Assembly (NCBI RefSeq): GCF_900155545.1 | Contig: NZ_LT732526.1 | Span: 3,231,587 to 3,295,586, forward strand | Length of the DNA stretch: 64,000 bases | Reading direction: 5' to 3' | Source: Clostridium sp. Marseille-P2415 | Lineage (GTDB): Bacteria; Bacillota; Clostridia; Lachnospirales; Lachnospiraceae | Shown: positions 46,371 through 55,195 of the stretch, in pieces | How the letters are laid out: each line of letters starts with the position of its first letter | Position numbering within the stretch: position 1 is the first letter of the stretch | Program-made: the position numbers and the translations under genes | Notes under the pieces: generated by a model | Seen by the model: only the letters and a program-made list of their open reading frames with translations | Databases searched by the model: none | Told to the model about the DNA's origin: nothing

Positions 46371-47714
46371 TTACATTAAGCCGCCATAGAGCACGAACAC
46401 TGCAATGCAGCAGATGACACCGATGATCCAGCCTGTGGGTATGGACATTTTCATATAATCCTTTGTGGAAACCTTCGTATACCCAAAGCCCCATGCTACC
46501 CAGGACTGCGTGATATCCAGATGCTGCGGTGCAATGGTGGTTATTGCAAACAGCGGGTACAAAAATGCTACCGGCGCATCAGGAAGCGTAGCTACCACGA
46601 CCGCGAGAATGGCGGTACCGCATCCGACCAGGTTCATAGGGCCTCTGAAAAAGCCAAGAGGAGTCAGAGCTGCAAAAATGATGGCAAGCAGGATGGCCGT
46701 CTTCGGAACAAATCCTCCCAAAATAGCGGTAAAATACGGCGCCGCATAAGTAGCTGCATTGTTGAACATGGAGAGGGTAAGCAAAAATCCCACCATAGGA
46801 GCCACATCAATGGAACCATCCGTAAACAGCTTTGCAAAGAGCCGGCATATTTCAGAATAAGAGCCCTTCATCTTGCCTGTGGTAATCAGCGCATAGATGC
46901 CGGAAAGGCAGAATCCCAGAATGATCGGGACCTTAAAAAGCACAACGCCAAGGACCGGAAGAATAACGGAAATCCAGGAAATAGCCGGAGCATTATCGCT
47001 TGCAGATGAGCCGACTGCCGCCCAGGCGTGAGCCGCTTTTTTGTTCATAAACAGGTTTGATACGACGAGTACGGCAACCAGTGCAATCGCCATGCAGATA
47101 ACGCCGATCCGGAAATAGTCATTATAGGTGTAGTTTTCCGCAGCCGGATTAAAACCTGCATAAATGGTCTGGTACTGCTTGAAGTTAACAATGTTTCCAA
47201 AAATACCGGCCATGATGGACCCCATAAAGCTGAACATTGCAATAGGTGCCGGAATGCCAAGGGATAGCATAATCGGAAGCACGATCACTGCAATGGAAAT
47301 AACCGGACCGATACCGGTCATGGACATAAAGATGATTGCGGTAACAACGCACAGCAGGCCCATGGTGATCCTGGGCTTATCGCCGCCCAGCTCAACAACT
47401 TTACGGATGAGCGTTGCTGCGATTCCCGTATCAACCAGAACCCTGCCAAAGAATGCTCCAAAGAATACGTTGACCAGGATGGATTTTGCGTAACCTGCCG
47501 GGCCATCCGCATATACATAGGTCAATACATCAATAAAGGACTTGCCCTCCATGGCGGAATTTGGTGAAAATGCATTTCCTACCAGCGCAAGAGCCGTCCA
47601 GAATGTTGCCATGATTGCAAATCCCACCATAAGGTTGAATCCTTTTACACAGTACCATACCATGCCAAGGAAAGACAGAATCATGATAATACCGATGATT
47701 ACGTTGATGTTCAT
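46371..47714 (-). CDS. GntP/CitM-like (ion transporter superfamily) permease
   Basis: From the ATG at 47714 (MNINVIIGIIMI), with AGGAGG upstream, it is about 447 residues with 12 or so membrane segments. Motifs: VKGFNLMVGFAIMATFWTALALVGN, MTGIGPVISIAVIVLPIML, a re-entrant-like GFFRGPMNLVGCGTAI. The pattern resembles GntP and CitM-type permeases for carboxylates; the substrate is unknown. It should import the compound acted on by the hydantoinase. An upstream open frame to 47804 is not needed. It is the first gene of the operon. Confidence 0.8.
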   Translation of the reverse strand: MNINVIIGIIMILSFLGMVWYCVKGFNLMVGFAIMATFWTALALVGNAFSPNSAMEGKSFIDVLTYVYADGPAGYAKSILVNVFFGAFFGRVLVDTGIAATLIRKVVELGGDKPRITMGLLCVVTAIIFMSMTGIGPVISIAVIVLPIMLSLGIPAPIAMFSFMGSIMAGIFGNIVNFKQYQTIYAGFNPAAENYTYNDYFRIGVICMAIALVAVLVVSNLFMNKKAAHAWAAVGSSASDNAPAISWISVILPVLGVVLFKVPIILGFCLSGIYALITTGKMKGSYSEICRLFAKLFTDGSIDVAPMVGFLLTLSMFNNAATYAAPYFTAILGGFVPKTAILLAIIFAALTPLGFFRGPMNLVGCGTAILAVVVATLPDAPVAFLYPLFAITTIAPQHLDITQSWVAWGFGYTKVSTKDYMKMSIPTGWIIGVICCIAVFVLYGGLM

Positions 47715-47808
47715 ACGAACCCTCCTTATAAAAAATGTTGTGAACAGTAACCCGCAGAAGACCCCCTTAAGCCTTCTGCCTCCCCTTCGGTGGTGATTCC
47801 CCACCGTC

Positions 47809-47826
47809 GATACTAATATATTAGTA
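47809..47826. promoter_or_regulatory. Palindromic operator upstream of the permease-hydantoinase operon, site 1
   Basis: A perfect 16-bp palindrome, TACTAATATATTAGTA (47811-47826), preceded by GA. It lies about 95 bp upstream of the permease start, close to where its promoter should be. A near copy sits at 47967-47984. Size and symmetry suit a GntR-family dimer. Confidence 0.65.
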
Positions 47827-47966
47827 CTAAAATATCAGCTTGTATATGGGTATTATCCCGGTTTTTTTGCCGATTATTTGTCATATTTTCACAAAATACC
47901 GCATATTTGTACCAGTTGTTTTTGTGTTTTAAACATTGTAAAAACATTAAAACAGCGCCTTGCTTT

Positions 47967-47984
47967 GATACTAATATATCAGCA
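47967..47984. promoter_or_regulatory. Palindromic operator, site 2
   Basis: GATACTAATATATCAGCA matches site 1 (GATACTAATATATTAGTA) at 15 of 18 positions. It is 158 bp upstream of site 1, between the permease operon and the divergent TetR gene. Two spaced sites are usual for repressor looping or cooperative binding. Confidence 0.55.
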
Positions 47985-48138
47985 ATACTCATCCCGTAAT
48001 GCTTTTCCGTCTATTATTCCAATCTATGGGAATTTTATTTCTTCCCCTTATTATTTTTTCTATTTTTCTTAGTTTTAAACGGTTTTGTCTTATAATATTA
48101 ATCCCCAGCTTAACATTAGCAATTATTCTTTTTTTCCG

Positions 48139-48191
48139 TTGACACCCATCTGCTGTTTCCGTATAATGCAAGAAATTGGTCACCTGACCAA
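48139..48191 (+). promoter_or_regulatory. Consensus promoter and operator of the TetR-ABC operon
   Basis: TTGACA (48139-48144) and TATAAT (48162-48167) on the plus strand are separated by 17 bp. Just after the expected start point a dyad TTGGTCA-CC-TGACCAA (48176-48191) lies in the leader of tetR. A TetR-type repressor binding there would block its own operon. Confidence 0.75.
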
Positions 48192-48204
48192 AAGGGGTAA
48201 TGAT

Positions 48205-48801
48205 ATGAAAAATCAAAACAGCTCAACCGAAGACCGGATTCTGGATGCCGCCCTGGATATCATTCAGGAAAAAACCATAAGCGGGCTCAGGATCCGCCAG
48301 GTGGCAGAAAAAGCCCATATGTTTCAATCCAATATCCACTATTATTACAACAGCAAGAAGGATCTGCTCCTTGCCGTCCAGAAAAAAGTCTTAAACCGTT
48401 ACCGCGAAATCCGCCAACACTCCATCAGTCTTATAAAAACCGGCTCACCGCCGGTTCTTGAAGATCATTTAGACATCTTCATAAAGCAGAAGATACATAC
48501 CATTCTGAACGAAGATAAATATGACGTTGCAGAACTGGATTTCTGGAACCAGTCCCGGCTGGAGCCGGACATGCATCAGGAATTCTGCCGTTCTTACGAA
48601 AGCTGGCGCCAGGAGATCCGGGATATGATCGGCCGTTTCGCGCCGGAGATGCCTCCCGGCAAACAGAATCTGCTTTCCGGTATCGCAGTCTCCCTGTTAG
48701 AAGGGGCCGCAGTCCAGTTTCTGGTTGATCCGCAGGCATTTGACTTAAATGCTTATTTCGTATATTGCAAAGAAATCCTGATTAAGGAAATCAAAGGATA
48801 G
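48205..48801 (+). CDS. TetR-family transcriptional regulator
   Basis: From the ATG at 48205 (MKNQNSSTEDRILDAA), with AAAGGGG upstream, the protein is 198 residues. The N-terminal TetR helix-turn-helix is clear (DRILDAALDIIQEKTISGLRIRQVAEKAHMFQSNIHYYYNSKKDLL in pieces, about 9-55), followed by a helical ligand domain. It is the first gene of an operon with an ABC importer, 9 bp before it. It probably represses the operon from the dyad at 48176-48191. The ligand is unknown. Confidence 0.93.
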   Translation: MKNQNSSTEDRILDAALDIIQEKTISGLRIRQVAEKAHMFQSNIHYYYNSKKDLLLAVQKKVLNRYREIRQHSISLIKTGSPPVLEDHLDIFIKQKIHTILNEDKYDVAELDFWNQSRLEPDMHQEFCRSYESWRQEIRDMIGRFAPEMPPGKQNLLSGIAVSLLEGAAVQFLVDPQAFDLNAYFVYCKEILIKEIKG

Positions 48802-48810
48802 GAGGGACTC

Positions 48811-50331
48811 ATGAAAGAATTGCTGAAAATGGAACATATCACCAAGAAATTTGGGGAAGTGTACGCCAACCGCAATATCAATCTCTCGGTACAGGAAGGA
48901 GAGGTACATACCCTGTTAGGGGAAAACGGTGCAGGGAAAAGCACACTGATGAACATTCTCATAGGCTTATACCAGCCCACCGGCGGGGAAATCTGTCTGC
49001 ACGGGGAAAAGGTACGGATCGAATCTCCAAAGGCAGCAGTCCGGCTGGGCATCGGCATGGTGCATCAGCATTTCATGCTGGTGGAAGCCATGACCGTCTT
49101 TGAAAATATCATTTTGGGCAGCAAGAAGGATTCCTCCATCTTTATAAAAAAGGAACATCTGAAAAAGGATATCCTACACCTCTCCGGGAAATATGGCCTG
49201 GACGTTGAGTTGGATAAGCCTGTTACTGAAATTTCCGTGGGAGCCCAGCAAAGGGTGGAAATTTTAAAAGCCTTATACCGCGGTGCAGAACTCCTCATCC
49301 TGGACGAGCCTACAGCCGCACTTACCGATCTTGAGACCGAGGGCCTGTTTGCGATCATCCGCAAACTGACGGGGGAAAAAAAATCCGTTATCTTCATTTC
49401 CCATAAAATGCGCGAAGTGCTTGCCATCAGCGACCGCATCACCATTCTTCGGGCGGGTGAAACAGTGACCACACTGGACAAGGATAAGACGGACGGAACC
49501 CAGCTCGCCAATCTGATGATCGGGCGGGAAATGGCTCCGGGCAACTATAAAAAGATCACAAAACCCGGAGCAGAGATATTGGGCCTGGAACACGTGGATT
49601 ACCAGAAGGAACATAAGCACAGCGGTTTAAATGATGTAAGCCTTACGGTAAAAAAAGGTGAGATCCTGGGCATCGCAGGTGTTGACGGAAACGGTCAGTC
49701 CCAGCTGGCCCAGCTGGCTGCCGGGGTCATTTCACCGGATAAGGGAACCGTGACGCTGAAAGCCGGCCGGGTCTCCCGGTTCGCACCAAATGGCTTTATC
49801 CTTTCCCACGTCTCCCACATACCGGAGGACCGGAATAAAATGGGCCTTATCGGAAACATGACCGTGCGGGAAAACCTGGTATTAAAATCCACGGAAGAGG
49901 AGAGGTTCTCCTATGGCCGCGGTGCATTGCTAAAGAAAAAATCCATAACCGCCTTTGCCCTGGATATGCAGAAAAAAAATGACATCCGTTGTGCTTCCAT
50001 CGAACAGGAAGTCCGCAACCTATCCGGCGGAAACCAGCAGAAAATCATTCTGGCAAGGGAACTGGAAAACAAGCCCGAGCTTCTGGTAGCAGTCCACCCC
50101 ACCAGAGGGCTTGATATCGGGGCTGCCCGCTACGTTCACGACACCATGATCGAAGCCAGGGAAAAGGGTTGCGGCATTCTCTTAATCAGTGCGGACTTTG
50201 ATGAGATCTTAAATCTTTCTGACCGGATCATCGTTATGTTTGAAGGCAGGGTCATGGGCGTCTATCCCGGAGACAATCCACCCATCGAACAAATCTCACT
50301 GGCCATGGCCGGAAAGGAGAACCAGACATGA
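48811..50331 (+). CDS. ABC transporter ATP-binding protein (BMP/nucleoside-type, two ATPase domains)
   Basis: The 506-residue protein has two fused ATPase domains. The first has Walker A GENGAGKSTLMNILIG near residue 40 and Walker B ILDEPTAALTD, with Q-loop and signature-like VGAQQRVEILKALY. The second has a degenerate P-loop (GVDGNGQSQLAQL) and the signature LSGGNQQKIILARELENKPELL. This is the YufO/NupO-like ATPase of the BMP-type importers that take up nucleosides. It is followed by two permeases and a lipoprotein, a complete importer. Confidence 0.94.
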   Translation: MKELLKMEHITKKFGEVYANRNINLSVQEGEVHTLLGENGAGKSTLMNILIGLYQPTGGEICLHGEKVRIESPKAAVRLGIGMVHQHFMLVEAMTVFENIILGSKKDSSIFIKKEHLKKDILHLSGKYGLDVELDKPVTEISVGAQQRVEILKALYRGAELLILDEPTAALTDLETEGLFAIIRKLTGEKKSVIFISHKMREVLAISDRITILRAGETVTTLDKDKTDGTQLANLMIGREMAPGNYKKITKPGAEILGLEHVDYQKEHKHSGLNDVSLTVKKGEILGIAGVDGNGQSQLAQLAAGVISPDKGTVTLKAGRVSRFAPNGFILSHVSHIPEDRNKMGLIGNMTVRENLVLKSTEEERFSYGRGALLKKKSITAFALDMQKKNDIRCASIEQEVRNLSGGNQQKIILARELENKPELLVAVHPTRGLDIGAARYVHDTMIEAREKGCGILLISADFDEILNLSDRIIVMFEGRVMGVYPGDNPPIEQISLAMAGKENQT

Positions 50332-51389
50332 AACAAAAAGATAACCTGATTAAAATCATTGTGCCGGTGATCTCCATTCTGGCGGCCTTTACTATAGGCG
50401 GAATCATCATACTGTGTCTCGGAAAAAATCCGTTCCAGGCATACGGTTTCTTATTTTCCGGTGCATTCGGAAGCAGCAGGAAGATAGCCCAGACCCTGGT
50501 CATCGCCTGTCCGCTGATCTTCACAGGTCTGACCGCTTCTTTCTCTTATAAATGCGGCGTCTTCAATCTCGGAGGAGAGGGTCAGTTCATCATGGGAGCC
50601 GTTGCCAGCATCTTTTTTGTCACGAAGTCCGGAATCGAAGGGGCTCCGGGAATCCTGTTAAGCCTTTTCATCGGCGCGGCCGGCGGTGCCGTCTGGGGTG
50701 CAATCCCGGGAATCCTTAAAATTACCCGGGGGCTCAATGAGATGATCGTCAGCATCATGCTCAATTACGTGGCAACGCTGTTCATGGGCTATGTATACAC
50801 CACGCTCCTGCGCGACGGGAGCGTACCGCAGACCTATGCCATTCCTGACAGTACAAAAATCGCTTTTATTTCCAAAAGCTTTCCGGTTCACTGGGGAATC
50901 GCCATTGCACTTTTCCTGGCCTCCGCAGGCTATTACTTTCTCTTCTGCACTTCCAAGGGATTTAAACTGCGGGCAGTCGGTTTAAATGCTACCGCCGCAT
51001 TTTTTAACGGCTTTCCGGTCAACCGGTATGTGCTGTTCTCCTTTATTACCTCGGGGGCTGTCGCCGGGCTGGGCGGCAGCGTGGAGCTTCACGGGAAACA
51101 GCTCCGCCTGATGAGCGGTTTTGGCCAGGGCTTTGGCTTTGACGGCGTGGCAATCGCCCTCATCGCCCAGCTTAACCCCATAGGCACAGCAATCGTGGCT
51201 TTTATCTTTGCAATACTCAGAAAAGGGGCCAGCACGCTCCAGACCGGAATGCAGGTCCCTACCGCAGTCGTTGACATCATCCAGGCGTTAGTTATCATAT
51301 TTGCCGTTGCCGGCACCGCACTCCTTAAACTGCCGGCGATCAAACAATACTTTAGCAGACAATCCGGGAAAAAGGAGGGAATGAACTGA
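50328..51389 (+). CDS. ABC transporter permease (BMP/nucleoside-type), subunit 1
   Basis: The 353-residue protein has about nine hydrophobic segments with the family motif FTGLTASFSYKCGVFNLGGEGQFIMGAVAS (in pieces) and GFDGVAIALIAQLNPIGTAIVAFIFAIL. This is the branched-chain/ribose-type permease fold of YufP-like proteins. Its start overlaps the end of the ATPase gene by 4 bp, and its stop overlaps the start of the second permease. Confidence 0.93.
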   Translation: MKQKDNLIKIIVPVISILAAFTIGGIIILCLGKNPFQAYGFLFSGAFGSSRKIAQTLVIACPLIFTGLTASFSYKCGVFNLGGEGQFIMGAVASIFFVTKSGIEGAPGILLSLFIGAAGGAVWGAIPGILKITRGLNEMIVSIMLNYVATLFMGYVYTTLLRDGSVPQTYAIPDSTKIAFISKSFPVHWGIAIALFLASAGYYFLFCTSKGFKLRAVGLNATAAFFNGFPVNRYVLFSFITSGAVAGLGGSVELHGKQLRLMSGFGQGFGFDGVAIALIAQLNPIGTAIVAFIFAILRKGASTLQTGMQVPTAVVDIIQALVIIFAVAGTALLKLPAIKQYFSRQSGKKEGMN

Positions 51390-52330
51390 TGGACGCTTTT
51401 TTCAACTTGAATTTTTTTGTGGAATTGCTGTTATCGACCGTCCGTATGGCAACTCCTATCCTGTTTGCAGCTCTGGCGGAAACCTATTCCGAACGGGCCG
51501 GTCTGGTTAATATCGGCCTTGACGGCATCATGTCCTTCGGCGCCTTAGCCGGCTTTCTCATCGGCTTCCGCACCGGAAGCCCCATGGCGGGAATCGCAGC
51601 CGGCGCTCTGTCCGGAATCGCCATTAACATGATCTATGCCTTTTGCACCATTAAGCTTTGCGCTCCCCAGATCGTGTACGGCATGGCAATCAACATCTTT
51701 GCTCCGGCCCTGGCTTCCTTCCTCTACCGCCTGTCGTTTTCCGACACTTCCACCCTGATCCAGGGGGTATCCATGAAGGCAGTGCCCCTTCCGGTACTTG
51801 GCAATATCCCGGTCATTGGGCCTGTCTTCTTCAACCATATCCCGCTGGTATATATTGCATACCTTCTGGTTCCGGTCACGGCTGTTTTCTTAAACCGGAC
51901 AAAGGCAGGGCTGAATTTCAAGGCAGTAGGGGAATTTCCAAAAGCCGCCGAGACTCTGGGAATCAATGTGGTCCTTCAAAAATACATTGCCTGCATCATC
52001 TGCGGGGCCCTGGCCGGCATTGGCGGAGCGTATTTAACCATCTGTTACACCAGTACCTATTCTGAGGGAATCGTAGCCGGGCGGGGCTTCATCGCATTAT
52101 CAGCTGTTATTTTCGGCCGCTGGATGCCGGCCGGTGTCCTGCTTGCCTGCCTGCTCTTTGGTTTCTGCGACGCCTTACAGATCCGCCTGCAGCTTTTAAG
52201 CCCTTCCACCCCCTACCAGATACTCCAGATGATCCCTTATCTGTGCACCCTGTTCGTACTGGCATTTTTCGGCATCAAAAAAAGCGGCCCCAAGGCAAAC
52301 GGACAGCCCTACTACCGGGAAGAACGTTAA
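51389..52330 (+). CDS. ABC transporter permease (BMP/nucleoside-type), subunit 2
   Basis: The 313-residue protein has about eight membrane segments: TPILFAALAETYSERAGLVNIGLDGIMSFGALAGFLIG (in pieces) and YSEGIVAGRGFIALSAVIFGRWMPAGVLLACLLFG. YufQ-like. It forms a heterodimer with the gene before it; the two overlap by one base. Confidence 0.93.
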   Translation: MDAFFNLNFFVELLLSTVRMATPILFAALAETYSERAGLVNIGLDGIMSFGALAGFLIGFRTGSPMAGIAAGALSGIAINMIYAFCTIKLCAPQIVYGMAINIFAPALASFLYRLSFSDTSTLIQGVSMKAVPLPVLGNIPVIGPVFFNHIPLVYIAYLLVPVTAVFLNRTKAGLNFKAVGEFPKAAETLGINVVLQKYIACIICGALAGIGGAYLTICYTSTYSEGIVAGRGFIALSAVIFGRWMPAGVLLACLLFGFCDALQIRLQLLSPSTPYQILQMIPYLCTLFVLAFFGIKKSGPKANGQPYYREER

Positions 52331-52394
52331 TGGTAATTACAGGACATTTCCTGGGATTATATACTACTTCAAACATTCAAAGGAGGATTTCATT

Positions 52395-53453
52395 ATGAAA
52401 AAGACTATGAAAACAGCTTTTCTGTTCCTGGCAGCCGCTCTTACCGCCATGAGCCTGTCAGCCTGCGGTAATTCCACCTCTCCATCTTCCGCAGAAACAA
52501 CCGCAGCAGACACCTCTGCTTCCGGTACATCAGCCGCCGGAACCACTGCTGCCGCTGAAACCGCAAAAGGCAAAGACTTTAAGATTGCCATGGTTTTGGA
52601 TTCTTCTGTTTCGGACGGGGGCTGGGGAGCCAGCTGCTACCAGGCAATGGTCGACGCCGCTAAGGACAGCGGTTGGGAGACCGTCTATACCGATAATGTG
52701 GCAACTGCAGATTATGCTACGGTCATGACCGATTATGCAGAGCTGGGCTATGACCTTATCTTTGCTCCCGGCAACCAGTACACCGATGCAGTAAAGCAGG
52801 TGGCGGAAGAATATCCGGAGATCAGGTTCGCCCTGTTAAACGGAACCGTAGAAACCGATAACATCACCTCCATCCTTCCGGATGCAAAGCAGATCGGCTA
52901 TATGGCAGGCGCGCTGGCAGGCCTTATGAGCAAAACCGGCAGCATCGGTTTCATCGGCGGCATGGAGCTTGACACCACAAAGGCAAAGCTGGAATGTTAC
53001 GAGAAAGCCGCACAGAAGGTAAATCCGGATATCAAGGTTTCCTCTGCATACGCCGGTTCATTCAGTGATACCGCAAAAGGAAAGGAAATCGCTTCCTCCA
53101 TGATTTCCACCTATCATGTGGATGTGATGTTCGGCGATGCATCTGCGGTTGATACCGGTGCACGGGAAGCCCTGGCAGGATCAGAAGGCAAATACGACAT
53201 CGGCCAGCCTGGAGACTTAGGCTCTGCCGATGATAAGGTTATCATCTGTTCCGTAGTGACCGATAACGCAGCTTTGATCAAGGCTTGTATGAAAGACGTG
53301 GAGTCCGGTTCCTTTGGTAACCGTACCATCTACGGCGATTTAAGCAACGGCTGTTTAAGCATCGGAACCTTCTCAAATCTCGTACCTGAGGATGTTCAGA
53401 CCCAGTATAAGGAAATCGTAGACCAGATCAAGGCAGGAACCTTTATCCAGTAA
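52395..53453 (+). CDS. BMP-family substrate-binding lipoprotein
   Basis: The 352-residue protein has a lipoprotein signal (LFLAAALTAMSLSACGN, lipid-modified Cys about residue 24), a Ser/Thr/Ala-rich linker (25-58) and a BMP domain: KIAMVLDSSVSDGGWGASCYQAMVDAAKD, LIFAPGNQYTDAVKQVAEEYPEI, KQIGYMAGALAGLMSKTGSIGFIGGME, DVMFGDASAVDTGAREAL. It should bind a nucleoside or related solute for the importer encoded upstream. AGGAGG precedes the ATG. It is the last gene before the terminator. Confidence 0.94.
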   Translation: MKKTMKTAFLFLAAALTAMSLSACGNSTSPSSAETTAADTSASGTSAAGTTAAAETAKGKDFKIAMVLDSSVSDGGWGASCYQAMVDAAKDSGWETVYTDNVATADYATVMTDYAELGYDLIFAPGNQYTDAVKQVAEEYPEIRFALLNGTVETDNITSILPDAKQIGYMAGALAGLMSKTGSIGFIGGMELDTTKAKLECYEKAAQKVNPDIKVSSAYAGSFSDTAKGKEIASSMISTYHVDVMFGDASAVDTGAREALAGSEGKYDIGQPGDLGSADDKVIICSVVTDNAALIKACMKDVESGSFGNRTIYGDLSNGCLSIGTFSNLVPEDVQTQYKEIVDQIKAGTFIQ

Positions 53454-53457
53454 TACT

Positions 53458-53505
53458 AAAAGGCCCATGGGAGCACTTCCATTGCAGGTGCAGCCATGGG
53501 CCTTT
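53458..53505 (+). terminator. Terminator of the TetR-ABC operon
   Basis: A 12-bp stem (AAAGGCCCATGG / CCATGGGCCTTT) with a loop of about 24 nt, followed by CTTAA, right after the BMP lipoprotein stop. Confidence 0.8.
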
Positions 53506-53597
53506 CTTAAACTATGTCTAAGAAAGACACCGTTTCTTTCGATATAAAAAGGTTCATTAAAAATGGGGAATCATTAAATTTTATATTTGTCAGTTCT

Positions 53598-54206
53598 TTA
53601 TTCAGACAGAGCAAAAGAGTCAAAGAAGACATCTACTTCAGGACTTCTTTCTCCTGTGGTATTCATTGCCTGAAGCTGATACATACGATCTCCTACAACG
53701 TAAACTCTCTGATAAAAGGTAATTGTATCAGAACCTGACTGTCCTGAATATTTGACTTCCTTGCCGGCATAATCCCCCAGCATGATGTCTTTGCTTTCTT
53801 CAATGGGATAAGGTATGCCCGTCATTGCGCTCTCCAATACTGCAGCCGTATCAGTAACACTGCCTTCCGGATAGTCACTATAAATCACATTATATGCTGT
53901 ATCACTTAATTCTACATAATAAGAATGTAATTCAACCGAGGTTCCGGCAGCAGGCACCATCTGTACGCTCTCTTCGGGCGTTCCAGGAAAAGCCGCTGTA
54001 AACGCGCCCTTAGGATCTTCAAACGGTTTAAATGCATCGGCCGGATCCGTTTCCTTCGCTTCTTCTGTTGTCTCCACTGTCTCTGCATTTACTGCAGATT
54101 CTGAAGTCTCAGAAGCCTCTGCAGCCGTTTCAGTTTTTTTATTGCATCCCGTAAATGCTAACATTAATAAACAAGCTAAAAATAAACAATAAAATCTTTT
54201 TTTCAT
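53598..54206 (-). CDS. Lipoprotein of unknown function
   Basis: The 202-residue product has a lipoprotein signal: MKKRFYCLFLACLLMLAFTGC, lipid-modified Cys at 21. A Glu/Thr-rich linker follows and then a folded part (AFKPFEDPKGAFTAAFPGTPEESVQMV ... LQAMNTTGERSPEVDVFFDSFALSE). The end resembles the small domain of PsbP-like or YrrK-type surface proteins (YQLQAMN...FFDSF pattern). No operon partner. AGAGAAT lies upstream. Confidence 0.7.
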   Translation of the reverse strand: MKKRFYCLFLACLLMLAFTGCNKKTETAAEASETSESAVNAETVETTEEAKETDPADAFKPFEDPKGAFTAAFPGTPEESVQMVPAAGTSVELHSYYVELSDTAYNVIYSDYPEGSVTDTAAVLESAMTGIPYPIEESKDIMLGDYAGKEVKYSGQSGSDTITFYQRVYVVGDRMYQLQAMNTTGERSPEVDVFFDSFALSE

Positions 54207-54396
54207 ATTCTCTCCTAGTCAATTGGTATTGGCAGCCCCCAGCTTTAACTTATGTAAAACATCGAAAGCAATAGGATTATATCACAATCACGCCTCGGTA
54301 ACAATATTTATTTTTATTTTGTTTATTTCATATATTTTGTAACCTGTTTGTACTGAAAATTTTGTTGACGTTTGCTCTTCTTTGAATTCCGCTTAA

Positions 54397-54584
54397 CTAT
54401 TGTACATTGTATTCAACATATAGCTGTTCAAGTTTATTTCCGTTATCTTTATCAAACGTCATCTCGATATTCTTTTTCTTTTTGCCATAGCTGTATTTGA
54501 TTTCAGAACTGTATTCATAATCGCTTTCCGGCTCCCCAAACTCCTGTTTTATCTGATTAAGGTAAAATGAAGCTATCCCTTGAT
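54397..54584 (-). pseudogene. C-terminal fragment of a lost gene overlapping the def stop
   Basis: On the minus strand, a frame with no start codon runs from about 54584 to a TAG at 54397-54399 and reads like a real protein end (YLNQIKQEFGEPESDYEYSS then IKYSYGKKKKNIEMTFDKDN and LEQLYVEYNVQ). It overlaps the end of the deformylase-like gene by a few bases. Frameshift or truncation has removed its N-terminus. The family is unknown. Confidence 0.5.
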
Positions 54585-55052
54585 TACAAACGATTTATTA
54601 TCAATGGCCCTCATTGTAGCGAGGATTCCGTCAAGATGGTCATATTCATGCTGCAGCAGCTCAGACATATCCCCTTCGAATTCCAGGGAACAATCATTCC
54701 AGTTCTCATCCTTGTAATGGAACACGCACCTTTTATACCGCATCACCTTAACAAAAAGTCCCGGAAATGACATACAATCATCGAGCACTTCCATCTTTTC
54801 ATCGTCCGGGTACTCGATCCGGGGATTGATAAATAATATCGGCGACTCCAGATGCCGGTATATGATCCGTTTCTTTACTCCGATCTGGGGAGCCGCAATT
54901 GCCCTGCCCACACCATATTTGTTTCGAAATTCAATCAGGCTGTCCCGCAGATCATCCTGTATCTGCCTGATTCGGGGCAATTCATCTTTCGTGCATTCTT
55001 TACTCATCTCATACAGCTTTGGATCACCGAGAAGAAGAATCTTTCTTTCCAT
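54573..55052 (-). CDS. def: Peptide deformylase-like protein
   Basis: Deformylases remove the formyl group from new N-termini using a metal ion. The 159-residue protein has the three family motifs in altered form: GVGRAIAAPQIGV (usual GxGLAAPQ, one residue inserted), DDCMSFPG (usual EGCLS) and HEYDHLDG with the HExxH metal ligands. The metal Cys and His are kept. Such variants occur as second, atypical deformylases in clostridia. It may be a non-canonical enzyme. It has no terminator before the fragment below. Confidence 0.85.
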   Translation of the reverse strand: MERKILLLGDPKLYEMSKECTKDELPRIRQIQDDLRDSLIEFRNKYGVGRAIAAPQIGVKKRIIYRHLESPILFINPRIEYPDDEKMEVLDDCMSFPGLFVKVMRYKRCVFHYKDENWNDCSLEFEGDMSELLQHEYDHLDGILATMRAIDNKSFVIKG

Positions 55053-55144
55053 TTGTCGTACTCCTTTTTACTTTATTACAATTTACGCTGTCTTTTTCAA
55101 CAATCATACCATACATTTTCCGGCAAATGAAGTACTCATGCAAA

Positions 55145-55181
55145 AAAGCGGCCTTGGAACCTCAGGATCCAAAACCGCTTT
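55145..55181 (-). terminator. Terminator of the aldehyde dehydrogenase gene
   Basis: AAAGCGG pairs with CCGCTTT, with an inner TTGGA/TCCAA, and TTTTTTG follows on the minus strand, 15 bp past the stop at 55196. Confidence 0.85.
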
Positions 55182-55195
55182 CCCTGCTTAAAATA

